Program-made: the position numbers and the translations under genes
From: a bacterium
GTDB lineage: Bacteria; SZUA-79; Acidulodesulfobacterales; Acidulodesulfobacteraceae
Reading direction: 5' to 3'
Length of the DNA: 41,389 bases
Assembly: GCA_021806885.1 (NCBI GenBank)
Contig: JAKAPT010000006.1
Span: 1 to 41,389 of the forward strand
Shown here: positions 1 to 9,327 of the stretch, piece by piece
Numbering within the stretch: position 1 is the first letter of the stretch
How the letters are laid out: each line of letters starts with the position of its first letter
The notes under the pieces: generated by a model
Seen by the model: only the letters and a program-made list of their open reading frames with translations
Told to the model about the DNA's origin: nothing
Databases searched by the model: none

Positions 1-19
1 TAACGGGGAGGAAAGCAAG

Positions 20-1444
20 GTGGGCTTCCTTAAAAGTTTTTTGGGGGTTTCTTTCAGGATTAAGCTGGTCGGGCTTTTTATTTTCTTTACATTCCTTTGC
101 GGGATTGCCATTTTATACTTTGTTTTCTCGATTTACTTGAATGAGGCGATGCACGAAGAGATGCTCTTAAGCCAGTTTATCGCAAAAGAGCTGGCGGTCG
201 ATTCGAAAGGCTTTATGTTAAAAAAACATCCCCGGCAGCTCGATGCCCTTTTAGCGGGCGAACTTGCGGACAATGACAGGATACTTTACGCTTTCGCGGA
301 AAATAAAAAAGGTAAAATTTTTGCCTCCGCATTTAAAAAAGGTTTTTATTTGAATATTTTAAATTCCGGCAGATCGTTAAATATCTACGGCAGTAAAAGT
401 AATAACCATGACCTTTTATCGACGGTAAAGGTTACAAGCCCAGTTTACGGGGAGATTTACGATACCTCCGCGCCTATCCGCGGCGGCAAACTTGGAATAA
501 TGAGGGTCGGTCTATCGTTAAAATATGCGGGATACCGTTTTTTCCAAAAGTCCATTATATTTATATCGGTACTTATAATGCTTTTTATTATGCTGCTTTC
601 TATCTCCATCACGTTGATGCTTACCAATCCCCTAAAAAAAATTAATGAGGCTGTTCAGAGGATTAAAAAAGGCGATTATGATATTCATCTTAACGCCTCG
701 AGTATTTCGGAAAACGACGAAATAGGAAAGCTTTCTAAAGCTTTTAACGAGATGGCTCTTGGTTTAAAAGAGGCGGAAGACGAAAGGGATAAAAATGAAG
801 ATTTGAGGAAAAATTTCGTAAACAGAATTATTAATGCGCAGGAAGACGAAAGGAAAAATATATCCCACGGATTGCACGACAGGCTCGGCCAATTTCTTTT
901 CGCGGTGAAACTTAAACTTAGAATGCTTGAAGACCTTCACGATTTGAACGAAATAAAACCCAGGATTTTACAGATTAGGAAGGATTTAGACAACGGGGTA
1001 GAATTAATACACAAAATAGTTAAAGATTTAAGACCCCCGTTACTTGACGATAGAGGAATTGTTGACGCTATTATTGCTTATATTAACGATATGGCCAAAA
1101 ATAATGAAAACGTTAAAATAAATTTTTATCCTATTAATCTGGAAAATAATAGATTTAATAAAGAAATAGAGATTAATATCTACAGGATAATTCAAGAAGC
1201 GGTATTAAATAGTTTACGCCACGCGTATCCCAATAACATTACAATAATTATTGAAAAATACAAAGATAATATAAGGGGAGTTATCGTCGATGACGGGATC
1301 GGCTTTGAATGCAATAAAAATAATGACGGCCAGTTTGGAATAACCGGAATGATGGAAAGAGCAAAGTTGTTAGGTGGAGAATTGACGATCGAATCAGAAA
1401 AAGGGATCGGGACTGTCGTTAAATTTCGGATACCTACCGATTAA
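20..1444 (+). CDS. NarL-family sensor histidine kinase (periplasmic sensor, HAMP, HisKA_3, HATPase)
   Basis: GTG start after GGAGG; two TM segments, HAMP-like NPLKKINEAVQRIKKGDYD, H-box QEDERKNISHGLHDRLGQ, ATPase motifs DDGIGF and GIGTVVKF. Confidence 0.93.
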   Translation: MGFLKSFLGVSFRIKLVGLFIFFTFLCGIAILYFVFSIYLNEAMHEEMLLSQFIAKELAVDSKGFMLKKHPRQLDALLAGELADNDRILYAFAENKKGKIFASAFKKGFYLNILNSGRSLNIYGSKSNNHDLLSTVKVTSPVYGEIYDTSAPIRGGKLGIMRVGLSLKYAGYRFFQKSIIFISVLIMLFIMLLSISITLMLTNPLKKINEAVQRIKKGDYDIHLNASSISENDEIGKLSKAFNEMALGLKEAEDERDKNEDLRKNFVNRIINAQEDERKNISHGLHDRLGQFLFAVKLKLRMLEDLHDLNEIKPRILQIRKDLDNGVELIHKIVKDLRPPLLDDRGIVDAIIAYINDMAKNNENVKINFYPINLENNRFNKEIEINIYRIIQEAVLNSLRHAYPNNITIIIEKYKDNIRGVIVDDGIGFECNKNNDGQFGITGMMERAKLLGGELTIESEKGIGTVVKFRIPTD

Positions 1445-1474
1445 TAAATAATTCCGTTAAAAAAGGAGTGGAGC

Positions 1475-2128
1475 ATGACAAAGGTAGTTTTGGTCGATGA
1501 CCATAATATATTAATTTCAACCCTTAAAATGTTTTTAGATGCGCAGGATGATATTAATGTTGTAGGAACCGCTTCAGATGCGACGTTGGCGTTAGAACTT
1601 ATAAAAACAAAGCTGCCCGACGTTGTTTTGCTCGATATATCACTGCCTAAAATGAACGGCCTTGACCTCATTCCGAAAATAAAAAAAATCTCTCCGAATT
1701 CCAAGATATTAATGCTGACTATGCTCGAGGATAAAAAATATATGCAGGCCTCAATAGATTCAGGTGCTTCAGGCTTTCTGATAAAAAGAGCGCTGGATTA
1801 CGATTTAATTTATGCAATCCGGACTGTGGCAAGGGGTGAGATTTATATCCACCCCACCATGCTGGAAGACTTTATAAATATCGACGGTCACAGTGGATAT
1901 ACCCCGAACAAGGAAGAAATATTGTGGAATAGTTTGAGCAACAGGGAAAAAGAGGTCATGCTTGGCGTCGCCCAGGGTTTTACCAATAAAGAAATCGCTG
2001 AAAAACATTTTTTAAGCGAAAAAACTATTGCCACATACCGTTCTAGAGCTATGGAAAAACTTGGTTTTGAAAATAAATCTGAACTGATAGAGCTTATTTT
2101 TTTTAAACTTAAATTATTAAAAAAATAA
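1475..2128 (+). CDS. NarL/LuxR-family response regulator
   Basis: Receiver VDDH, LLDISLP, FLIKRA; C-terminal HTH LSNREKEVMLGVAQGFTNKEIAEKHFLSEKTIATYRSRAMEKLG. Confidence 0.95.
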   Translation: MTKVVLVDDHNILISTLKMFLDAQDDINVVGTASDATLALELIKTKLPDVVLLDISLPKMNGLDLIPKIKKISPNSKILMLTMLEDKKYMQASIDSGASGFLIKRALDYDLIYAIRTVARGEIYIHPTMLEDFINIDGHSGYTPNKEEILWNSLSNREKEVMLGVAQGFTNKEIAEKHFLSEKTIATYRSRAMEKLGFENKSELIELIFFKLKLLKK

Positions 2129-2154
2129 TTAAATTTTTAAAATTTATGTAAGTT

Positions 2155-2206
2155 TATTCCCTACTTATTTTTCCTTATTTATCCTACAAAAATCAGCATT
2201 TATCCT
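2155..2206 (+). promoter_or_regulatory. Candidate shared regulator-binding region upstream of cytochrome c gene
   Basis: TATTCCC..., TTTATCCT direct repeats at 2178 and 2199 (21 bp apart), TACAAAAATCAG; same layout at 13156-13207. Confidence 0.5.
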
Positions 2207-2307
2207 CTTTAATCCCCTTTTAACAAGTATTAAATTTAAAGTAATAAAGCGGCCCGATCAGAAGCAAAATTGTAAACTAATTCTAAAATTTGAGGCGAGG
2301 CAAAAAA

Positions 2308-2670
2308 ATGAAAAATACGTCAATTGTTTTTACAGCAATAATTATAGGCATTTACATTTCTTTATTGAACATGGCCCCGGTTTATGCCCTTACCGGAAAA
2401 TTGCTGTTCAGCAAGGAAGGGTGCATTATGTGTCATTCCATTAACGGCAATGGGGGGTCTTTAGGCCCAAACCTTTCGACGATAGGTAAAAAAAGAAGCC
2501 TGACATTTATTAAAAGAATGATTAAAAATCCATCTTTAAATTTTTTTACGCCTAATTCATGGGCCATAATTAATGGCAAAATCTATCGTTCCATCATGCC
2601 GGCGGGAAAGGGGAGGATAAGTAAGAACGACATTAACGCGCTTTCGGAATATCTTAAATCGCTAAAATAG
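2308..2670 (+). CDS. Small periplasmic monoheme cytochrome c
   Basis: ATG at 2308 preferred over the TTG at 2290 (GAGGCGAGG upstream); signal peptide; CIMCH motif; MPAG methionine region. Confidence 0.88.
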   Translation: MKNTSIVFTAIIIGIYISLLNMAPVYALTGKLLFSKEGCIMCHSINGNGGSLGPNLSTIGKKRSLTFIKRMIKNPSLNFFTPNSWAIINGKIYRSIMPAGKGRISKNDINALSEYLKSLK

Positions 2671-2743
2671 TTTTAGCTAAATTAAAAGGTTAACCTTAAT
2701 GCAGGTAAAATGGGGAAACGCATAATAGGTAAAAATTATTGTC

Positions 2744-4507
2744 ATGAAGACTATCAATAAAAAAAATATTCCATTATTTTCAGTATTTTCTTTGTTTATT
2801 TTATTATTGTTTTATCTATTGCTTTCCGTCATTGAAGTCAACGCGGGCGTTATACCTAAATTTAAAAATAGTGAATACAAAGAGCGATTCCATGGGCGTG
2901 AACTTTATAGAAAATACGGTTGCGCGGTTTGCCATGGGAAGCTCAGGTTTGGAAACTCCGCGCAGCCGCTATTACCTGAATTTATAGGCCGCTATTCCAT
3001 CTCCAAACTTAAATCCATTATATCCAATGGGTTGTCCCCGGTTCCTATGCCCTCTTTTAAGAATTTATCCAAAAAAGATTTATCAGACCTTGTAAGTTAC
3101 CTGGAAGAGCCTTCAAAAACTGTGCTCTGGACGAGGGCCGATATAATTAAAAGCCGCATAAAATTTCCGGGAATTAAAAACCCGGATATCAAACCTGTAA
3201 ACGTTAAAAATTTAATGGCCGCCGTAATAGGAGGAAGCGGAAAAATCTGGGTCCTGAAAGGGACTAAGATATTAAATAAATTCAATTTCGGCGATATCCA
3301 CGGCGGGTTAAAATATTCTCCTTCCGGAAGATATCTCTATCTTCCCTCCACCACCGGGTATATAGGCAAGTATGACTTTTATACCATGAAGCTGTCCTAT
3401 AAAGTCAGAGCCTGCCGTTATTTAAGAAATATATCCCTTTCAAAAGGGGGAAGGGATGTTATAGCCGCCTGTTGGCTTCCTGAGTCCATCGTAGTATTAA
3501 ACGCAAAAAATTTAAAGCTCGTAAAAAAGATATCCTTAAAACATAGGGTAAGCGTGATTTATGGATTATTCAGGAATAATATGGCGGTATTTTCGTTCAT
3601 GCATAAGCCGGTCATGGGCATATTGGATACCGGCGCATGGAATATCTCGTATTATAAAATCCCCGTTCCCTTTCAGGATTTTTTCGTGGACCCCTTAGAC
3701 GAATATGCCGTCGGAGGTTCATTTAAAGGGGGAAATATTTTTGCATTTAGCCTTAAGAAAAAAGAAATCGTTTATTCCGGTTCATCCTACGGAATTCCGC
3801 ACCCTGCTGGCGCGGCGTTCTGGTTTTATAGGGGTAAATTTTATTTTGCCCTTTCAAACCTCATTAAGCCTTTCATTTCCGTATGGCGGATGTACGACTG
3901 GAAGTTCATAAAGAACATATATACCGGCGGCCCGGGTTTCTTCGTAAAGACCAATCCTTACAGCAGTTACCTCTGGGCCGACAATAGTTCTGATGCGGTA
4001 GTTCTTATAAACAAGAATAATTTCCGCACTAAAAAAATAGTGATAAAAAAGAGGGGACTCATAATACATACACAGTTTTCCGGAAACGAAAGACTTGCAT
4101 ATATAAGCGATTACGGCAGACATGGCGAACTCGCGGTCATGAACGCGGCCACGCTAAAAATAATTAAAACAATACCGGCAAACGGCATAATAGGAAAATA
4201 CAATTACGTTAATTACCAGAGGATGAACGATGCCGCCCTTCTCGGAGAAGAGGTTTACTTTACCTATTGCTGGGGGTGCCACAATCCGACCCTTCAAGCC
4301 ATAGGACCTTCTTTTTCCTATATAGCCAGGCATATTAATAAGGCAGAGATAGAGGAACAGACAGCCCACCCCGGAAGAACCTCGAGATTATTGGGCTATA
4401 AGGCTAACGCCATGCCCGTTTTCGATTTGACTAAGCAGGAAATTAATGCGCTTATCGCCTTTATAAAGGATTCCGGAAACAGGAATTTCTGGAGGAACGG
4501 AAACTGA
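2744..4507 (+). CDS. Cytochrome d1-like beta-propeller protein (NirS/NirN-like) with N- and C-terminal c-type heme motifs
   Basis: Signal peptide; CAVCH near N-terminus; d1-like IHGGLKYSPSGRYLYL, PHPAGAAF, GPGFFVKTNPYSSYLWAD, GKYNYVNYQ; CWGCH near C-terminus. Confidence 0.8.
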   Translation: MKTINKKNIPLFSVFSLFILLLFYLLLSVIEVNAGVIPKFKNSEYKERFHGRELYRKYGCAVCHGKLRFGNSAQPLLPEFIGRYSISKLKSIISNGLSPVPMPSFKNLSKKDLSDLVSYLEEPSKTVLWTRADIIKSRIKFPGIKNPDIKPVNVKNLMAAVIGGSGKIWVLKGTKILNKFNFGDIHGGLKYSPSGRYLYLPSTTGYIGKYDFYTMKLSYKVRACRYLRNISLSKGGRDVIAACWLPESIVVLNAKNLKLVKKISLKHRVSVIYGLFRNNMAVFSFMHKPVMGILDTGAWNISYYKIPVPFQDFFVDPLDEYAVGGSFKGGNIFAFSLKKKEIVYSGSSYGIPHPAGAAFWFYRGKFYFALSNLIKPFISVWRMYDWKFIKNIYTGGPGFFVKTNPYSSYLWADNSSDAVVLINKNNFRTKKIVIKKRGLIIHTQFSGNERLAYISDYGRHGELAVMNAATLKIIKTIPANGIIGKYNYVNYQRMNDAALLGEEVYFTYCWGCHNPTLQAIGPSFSYIARHINKAEIEEQTAHPGRTSRLLGYKANAMPVFDLTKQEINALIAFIKDSGNRNFWRNGN

Positions 4508-5640
4508 TGTTAAGAATATCCAATTACATTAAACAATCGTTAAAAGATTTAAATTTAAATAACATTAATTTAAATAACCCGGGTGACAAATCGGCAGGAA
4601 AAAAGGAAGAGGGAAGGCTTTTATTATGGAATATAACCGGCGACTGCAATCTTTCCTGCGAACATTGCTATTCCTCCTCGGGGGCCGGTAGAAAGTATGA
4701 AAAGATAGCGCCGGGGGTTGTTCTTTCAACCATTGATTCTTTAAAGAAAGCAAAAATAAAATCGGTGATTATTTCAGGCGGAGAGCCGCTCATGTCGCCT
4801 TATATCTTCGAAATAGCAAGAATCCTCAAGGACGCAGGCTTTTCCGTGCATCTTTCCACTAACGGGACAATGATAAAAGAAAGCAATATAGAGAAAATAA
4901 AGCTTTTTTTCAACTACGTGGGCGTGAGCATAGACGGAAAGGAAGATACGCATGACGGTTTTAGAAAAATGAAGGGAGCGTTCAGGGCGTCGTTGAAAGG
5001 CATCAGGACGCTTTTAAATAACGGCGTAAACGCCGGTATAAGGTTTTCTTTAACCGAACGCAATTACCGGGATGTCGATTTTATATTCGATATGGCAAAA
5101 AACGAGGGTTTAAGGAAGGTCTACATTTCGCATTTAGTATACTCGGGACGCGGAAAAAACAGCTGGGATTTAAATAAATCCCTCCATAAGGAAATTTCTC
5201 TGTATATTATCGAAAAGGCTTTTGATTTTGTCAGTAAAAATATACCTGTTGAGATTGTAACCGGCAATAACGAGCCGGACGCGATTTTGCTTTTGGGAAT
5301 ATTTAAGAGATTATACCCGGAATTTTACGAAAATATATACGACAGGGTGTTACGTTGGGGCGGGAATCAATCCGGCAAAAAAATAATCAATATAGATTAC
5401 GCCGGAAACGTTAAGCCGGACCCCTTTTTTAATTATAACGCCGGGAATATTAAAAACAGGGACTTTCTCTATATTATAAACGAAGATAAATTGTTTTTAA
5501 AATTAAACGAAAAACCCAGGAAACTAAAAGGAAGATGCGAAAAATGCAGTTATTTAAATATTTGCAACGGCGGTTCCAGGGCAAGGGCTTTCGCGGTTTA
5601 CGGGGATTATTTTCAGGAAGACCCCGCCTGCTTTATGTAA
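4507..5640 (+). CDS. Radical SAM/SPASM protein, NirJ-like (heme d1 biosynthesis; AhbC-like alternative)
   Basis: NITGDCNLSCEHCYSSSG radical SAM motif; C-terminal CEKCSYLNICNGGSRARAFAVYGDYFQEDPACFM; start overlaps previous stop (TGATG). Confidence 0.85.
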   Translation: MLRISNYIKQSLKDLNLNNINLNNPGDKSAGKKEEGRLLLWNITGDCNLSCEHCYSSSGAGRKYEKIAPGVVLSTIDSLKKAKIKSVIISGGEPLMSPYIFEIARILKDAGFSVHLSTNGTMIKESNIEKIKLFFNYVGVSIDGKEDTHDGFRKMKGAFRASLKGIRTLLNNGVNAGIRFSLTERNYRDVDFIFDMAKNEGLRKVYISHLVYSGRGKNSWDLNKSLHKEISLYIIEKAFDFVSKNIPVEIVTGNNEPDAILLLGIFKRLYPEFYENIYDRVLRWGGNQSGKKIINIDYAGNVKPDPFFNYNAGNIKNRDFLYIINEDKLFLKLNEKPRKLKGRCEKCSYLNICNGGSRARAFAVYGDYFQEDPACFM

Positions 5641-6737
5641 CCTGTTCCGTTTTTATTTTTCTTATGTTGCCGTGGAAGTATGCGCTTGCCGGAAGGTACT
5701 ATGTCGTCGAAAGAGCGGCCGGCTCTCTCGGGATTATAACAAACAATAAATTGACGGGGGAGATAAAAAACCTGGGAAACGGAACGCACATAATAATTTA
5801 TTTCGGAAAGCATTACGGCTACGCCCTGAGCAGAAACGGTTATTTATCGAAAATAGACCCGGGAACCGGCAGAGTTATTTTGCAAAAAAGGGTTTCAAAG
5901 GATACCGTGGATTTTTGCCTGTCGGGAAAATATATCGCCGTGGCCAGTTATGTGCCGGAAGACGTTATAGTGCTGAATAAAAATCTGAAAGTTTTAAAAA
6001 CTATCAAAACTGGAGACAAAAATATCGGAATAGAGTTTTATAAAAATTACCTGATATTCGAACTAATGAATAAGGATAGGATATTAGCGTTGAATACCGC
6101 CGACAATTTTAAAATCGTAAAAACAGTAAATAATATCGGCAAAATGCCGATAGACGCGCTAATTTACAAAGGGTTTTATCTTTCGTCGTTTCTTTTGGGT
6201 CAAAAATTTGGCATGTTAAACTTAAATAATTTTACTTACAGGATAATAAGATATGGGAAAAAAGGGAAATTTACGCATCAGATACCCCATTATGGAATAT
6301 ACTCTGTCGATAACGATAAGGCATATATCCCCGCAGTAGGCGAAAAGAAACTGGAAGTAGTCGATTTAAAAACCGGCAACTTAACAGGTTCAGTGAATTT
6401 GCCCGGATTTCCCATATTTATAATATTTTCTCCGGACAGAAAAATTATAGCGATAAATTACAGTGGAGGCGCGCATGATTACTTGACCCTTATAAATGCC
6501 GGAAATTTACATGTCGTGAAGAATTTAAAGGCCGGAAGAAGGGTGATGTTTATGTCCTTTTCAAGAGGAAGCGGCCATATTTATGTTTCGGATTACTACG
6601 GAAACTCGGTGAATGTTTTTAATACAAGAAACGGCAAAGAAGTTTTCAAGATTCCTGTTCAGAGTCCTTCGGGAATATTCAGGGTGCCTAATAAATTATA
6701 TGAACAACAAAAAAAATTAGGGGGGAAAATTAAATGA
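5535..6737 (+). CDS. NirF-like d1-family propeller protein
   Basis: ERAAGSLGII, SRNGYLSKIDPGTGR, YIAVASYVPEDVIVLNKNL pattern as in NirF; signal peptide; start overlaps NirJ-like gene and exact start is uncertain. Confidence 0.75.
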   Translation: MRKMQLFKYLQRRFQGKGFRGLRGLFSGRPRLLYVTCSVFIFLMLPWKYALAGRYYVVERAAGSLGIITNNKLTGEIKNLGNGTHIIIYFGKHYGYALSRNGYLSKIDPGTGRVILQKRVSKDTVDFCLSGKYIAVASYVPEDVIVLNKNLKVLKTIKTGDKNIGIEFYKNYLIFELMNKDRILALNTADNFKIVKTVNNIGKMPIDALIYKGFYLSSFLLGQKFGMLNLNNFTYRIIRYGKKGKFTHQIPHYGIYSVDNDKAYIPAVGEKKLEVVDLKTGNLTGSVNLPGFPIFIIFSPDRKIIAINYSGGAHDYLTLINAGNLHVVKNLKAGRRVMFMSFSRGSGHIYVSDYYGNSVNVFNTRNGKEVFKIPVQSPSGIFRVPNKLYEQQKKLGGKIK

Positions 6738-7996
6738 AGAGAAAAAAAGGGGTGGACGAAGCGAATCGGAGCATATGCGGCCCCGCGCTTATAAAGCCAG
6801 AGGATTTACGCGGGGCGGAACGGGATGCCGGTGAAGCTCAGCGAAGCAGCGCGGAATCCGGCGCAACCCATGAAGACCCTGCGGGACAGGAAAAAACCGG
6901 GAACGAGAAAAACTCCGGCAGAAGAAAGTTTCTTAAGATGCTCGGTCTGGGAGGATTAGCGGCTTCAACTTTCGGGATATTCAGCTTATCGAAATCGAAA
7001 GAAATTTTAGCAGCCCCGTTAAAAAAAATCAAAGATAATGGGACAGGAATAAATTCTCCCGAAAAAGGTACGGGCATTACTACCGGTCCGTTAAAAAACC
7101 ACAGGTGGATGAACTGGATGAATCCGTCGCAGTACATAAAGGACGGATGGGACCAGTGGCAAAACACCATACAAAACCCTATGCGCGCGCGAGTTTTCCA
7201 CGATAAATTTTACAGGATAAAAAAGATAAGACCCAGGATACATCATTTTGTTTTTGTAATAGATGTTAACAAATGCGTTGGATGTCAGACTTGCGTGGTA
7301 AGTTGTAAAAACGAAAACGCGGTACCCCTCGGGGTTTTCAGAAGAGTAGTTGATGTTGTGGAGACAGGGGAGATGGTTCCGGATGAAAGAGGTATAGTCG
7401 CAACGGAAGAAGGAAATTACACTCCTAACGTAAAAAGATTTTTTCTTCCAAGAACATGCAACCATTGCGACCATCCCCCATGCGTAGAGGTTTGTCCCGT
7501 TAAGGCAACGTATAAATTAGAAACGGGACAAGTCGAAATAGATTACGACTTATGCATCGGATGCCTTACCTGCGTTCAGGCTTGTCCTTACAATATGAGG
7601 TTTGCAAATCCAATCCAGCATACGGCAGACAAGTGCAATATGTGCGCGGGAAGAGCAGCGGTTTCCCATGAAAAATCTTATACGCCTCTTTTGCCAACAT
7701 GTGTTACTTCTTGTGTCGGAAGGGCTATGAAATTCGGAGATACAAACGATCCCAACAGCGAGGTTTCAAAATTGATAGCAAATAACAATGTTTCAAGGCT
7801 GAACGTCGAGTTCGGCACCGATCCGCAGGTTTACTATATTGGCTTAGACGAGAATATCGTAAACTCGGCCAATCCCGATAAGGCGAAGATGGTTTACACT
7901 TATACAATGGGTTTAATGGCTTCTTCTTATGAAAAACTTGGCGGAAAACCTGTGCTTTCATATTTAGAAGAAAGAGAATACCCTTATGCAGGTTAA
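6734..7996 (+). CDS. 4Fe-4S ferredoxin subunit of a molybdoenzyme (TtrB/PsrB/DmsB-like) with internal Tat-like motif
   Basis: CVGCQTCVVSCKNEN, CNHCDHPPCVEVCP, CIGCLTCVQACP, CNMCAGR...CVTSC; RRKFLKMLG Tat-like motif after a ~65-residue hydrophilic N-terminus; ATGA overlap with preceding gene. Confidence 0.92.
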   Translation: MKRKKGVDEANRSICGPALIKPEDLRGAERDAGEAQRSSAESGATHEDPAGQEKTGNEKNSGRRKFLKMLGLGGLAASTFGIFSLSKSKEILAAPLKKIKDNGTGINSPEKGTGITTGPLKNHRWMNWMNPSQYIKDGWDQWQNTIQNPMRARVFHDKFYRIKKIRPRIHHFVFVIDVNKCVGCQTCVVSCKNENAVPLGVFRRVVDVVETGEMVPDERGIVATEEGNYTPNVKRFFLPRTCNHCDHPPCVEVCPVKATYKLETGQVEIDYDLCIGCLTCVQACPYNMRFANPIQHTADKCNMCAGRAAVSHEKSYTPLLPTCVTSCVGRAMKFGDTNDPNSEVSKLIANNNVSRLNVEFGTDPQVYYIGLDENIVNSANPDKAKMVYTYTMGLMASSYEKLGGKPVLSYLEEREYPYAG

Positions 7997-8029
7997 TTTT
8001 AACTATTTTTAAACAAAGGAGTGCATAAC

Positions 8030-9298
8030 ATGTTTCATTATGTGAACCCTCTTGCAATTAACGGTTCTTACGGAACCCTCGAAAACGTTTACTGGGGGCT
8101 TCCGATAGTAACTTATCCTTTTCTTTCCGGGCTGTTAGCCGGGTCTTTCGTGGTCGGGGCATTGTATCATCTTTTCCATGTAGAAAAGCTTAAGCCCGTT
8201 TCGCAGCTTTCTTTAATAGCGAGCTTTGCGATGCTTTTGCTTGCCGCCATGGCGCCCTTAGCGGACGCGCTTCAACCCTCCAGGGCGATATGGGAGCTGT
8301 ATTTTAGAGACCATTTTCCCTACTCCCCTCTGGGGATGTTTATTATTATCTGGACACTTTTTGTCATAGCCTTTCTTTTCGAGCTATATTATCTTTTCAG
8401 GGAACACAATATTAAAAGAGCGCGAGAGGATAAAGGAATAAGGGGTAAGGTATCCGCAATTCTTACGCTTGGAAGCAGGGACATGTCCTCAAAAAGTATT
8501 TCAAGGGACCATAAAGCCCTCTGGATAATATCCATTATCGGGATTATTCTCTCTATCCTGTTTCACGGTTATGTCGGATTTTTATTTGGTGCCATCAAGG
8601 CAAGGGCGCTATGGTCGGATCCAGTCATACCTCCTATGTTTATCGCATCGGCGGTTGTATCTGGTATTGCTTTCGTTGGATTATTGTACGGCATCGGCTT
8701 TTCTTTATTTTCCGATAAAAATAAAATCGAACCTGACACCCTGGATGTCCTCAACAAGTCCTTAGTTTTTGCGATATTTGCCGACCTCTTTTTCGATTTA
8801 ATAGAGTGGCTTTATTCGGTTAGAGGATATAGTTCTAAATCTGTGTACGATAATTGGCACGAAGTATTTTCCTTTTCGGGTCGCGGCCCGTTATGGTTCA
8901 ATTATCATGTTTTACAGATAGGACTCGGGCTTATAATCCCGGCGTTTTTATTTCTTGTTTTTAAGAAAATCAGAAGGTCGTTAGTCTGGACGTTAATTAT
9001 AGATTTTATCGTTACGGTAGGCGTGTTCGAAATGAGGTTCGATACCGTGATAGGCGGTCAGCTTCCGGCAAAGATAGGTCAAGGAGTGGTTAATTTGCAT
9101 ATCCCCTTCCTGCTTTTTGACGGATATTTAACGAATATAGGGCTCTTTGGAATGGGCATTATGCTTATATTCATTTTTGGGTATTTTTTGGGTTGGGAGC
9201 ATGACCCGGAAGAATTGAGCTTACCCCCTAAGCCCGCGTACAGGTTTGAATGGGATGGAACGGAATACCGGGAGGAAAAAGATAAGGACGCAAAATAA
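8030..9298 (+). CDS. NrfD/PsrC-type membrane anchor subunit
   Basis: Multiple TM helices, YWGLPIVTYPFLSGLLAGSFVVGALYHLF; AAAGGAG upstream of ATG 8030 (ORF track start is GTG 8021). Confidence 0.9.
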   Translation: MFHYVNPLAINGSYGTLENVYWGLPIVTYPFLSGLLAGSFVVGALYHLFHVEKLKPVSQLSLIASFAMLLLAAMAPLADALQPSRAIWELYFRDHFPYSPLGMFIIIWTLFVIAFLFELYYLFREHNIKRAREDKGIRGKVSAILTLGSRDMSSKSISRDHKALWIISIIGIILSILFHGYVGFLFGAIKARALWSDPVIPPMFIASAVVSGIAFVGLLYGIGFSLFSDKNKIEPDTLDVLNKSLVFAIFADLFFDLIEWLYSVRGYSSKSVYDNWHEVFSFSGRGPLWFNYHVLQIGLGLIIPAFLFLVFKKIRRSLVWTLIIDFIVTVGVFEMRFDTVIGGQLPAKIGQGVVNLHIPFLLFDGYLTNIGLFGMGIMLIFIFGYFLGWEHDPEELSLPPKPAYRFEWDGTEYREEKDKDAK

Positions 9299-9327
9299 GA
9301 GAGATTAAAATTAAGGAGGTTCTATCA

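Noticed and set aside
2686-2697. AAGGTTAACCTT palindrome before the d1-like gene, and GCTAAAA-TAG-TTTTAGC at 2661-2677
   Set aside because: Short and low-complexity in an AT-rich spacer; no promoter geometry or second copy to support a role
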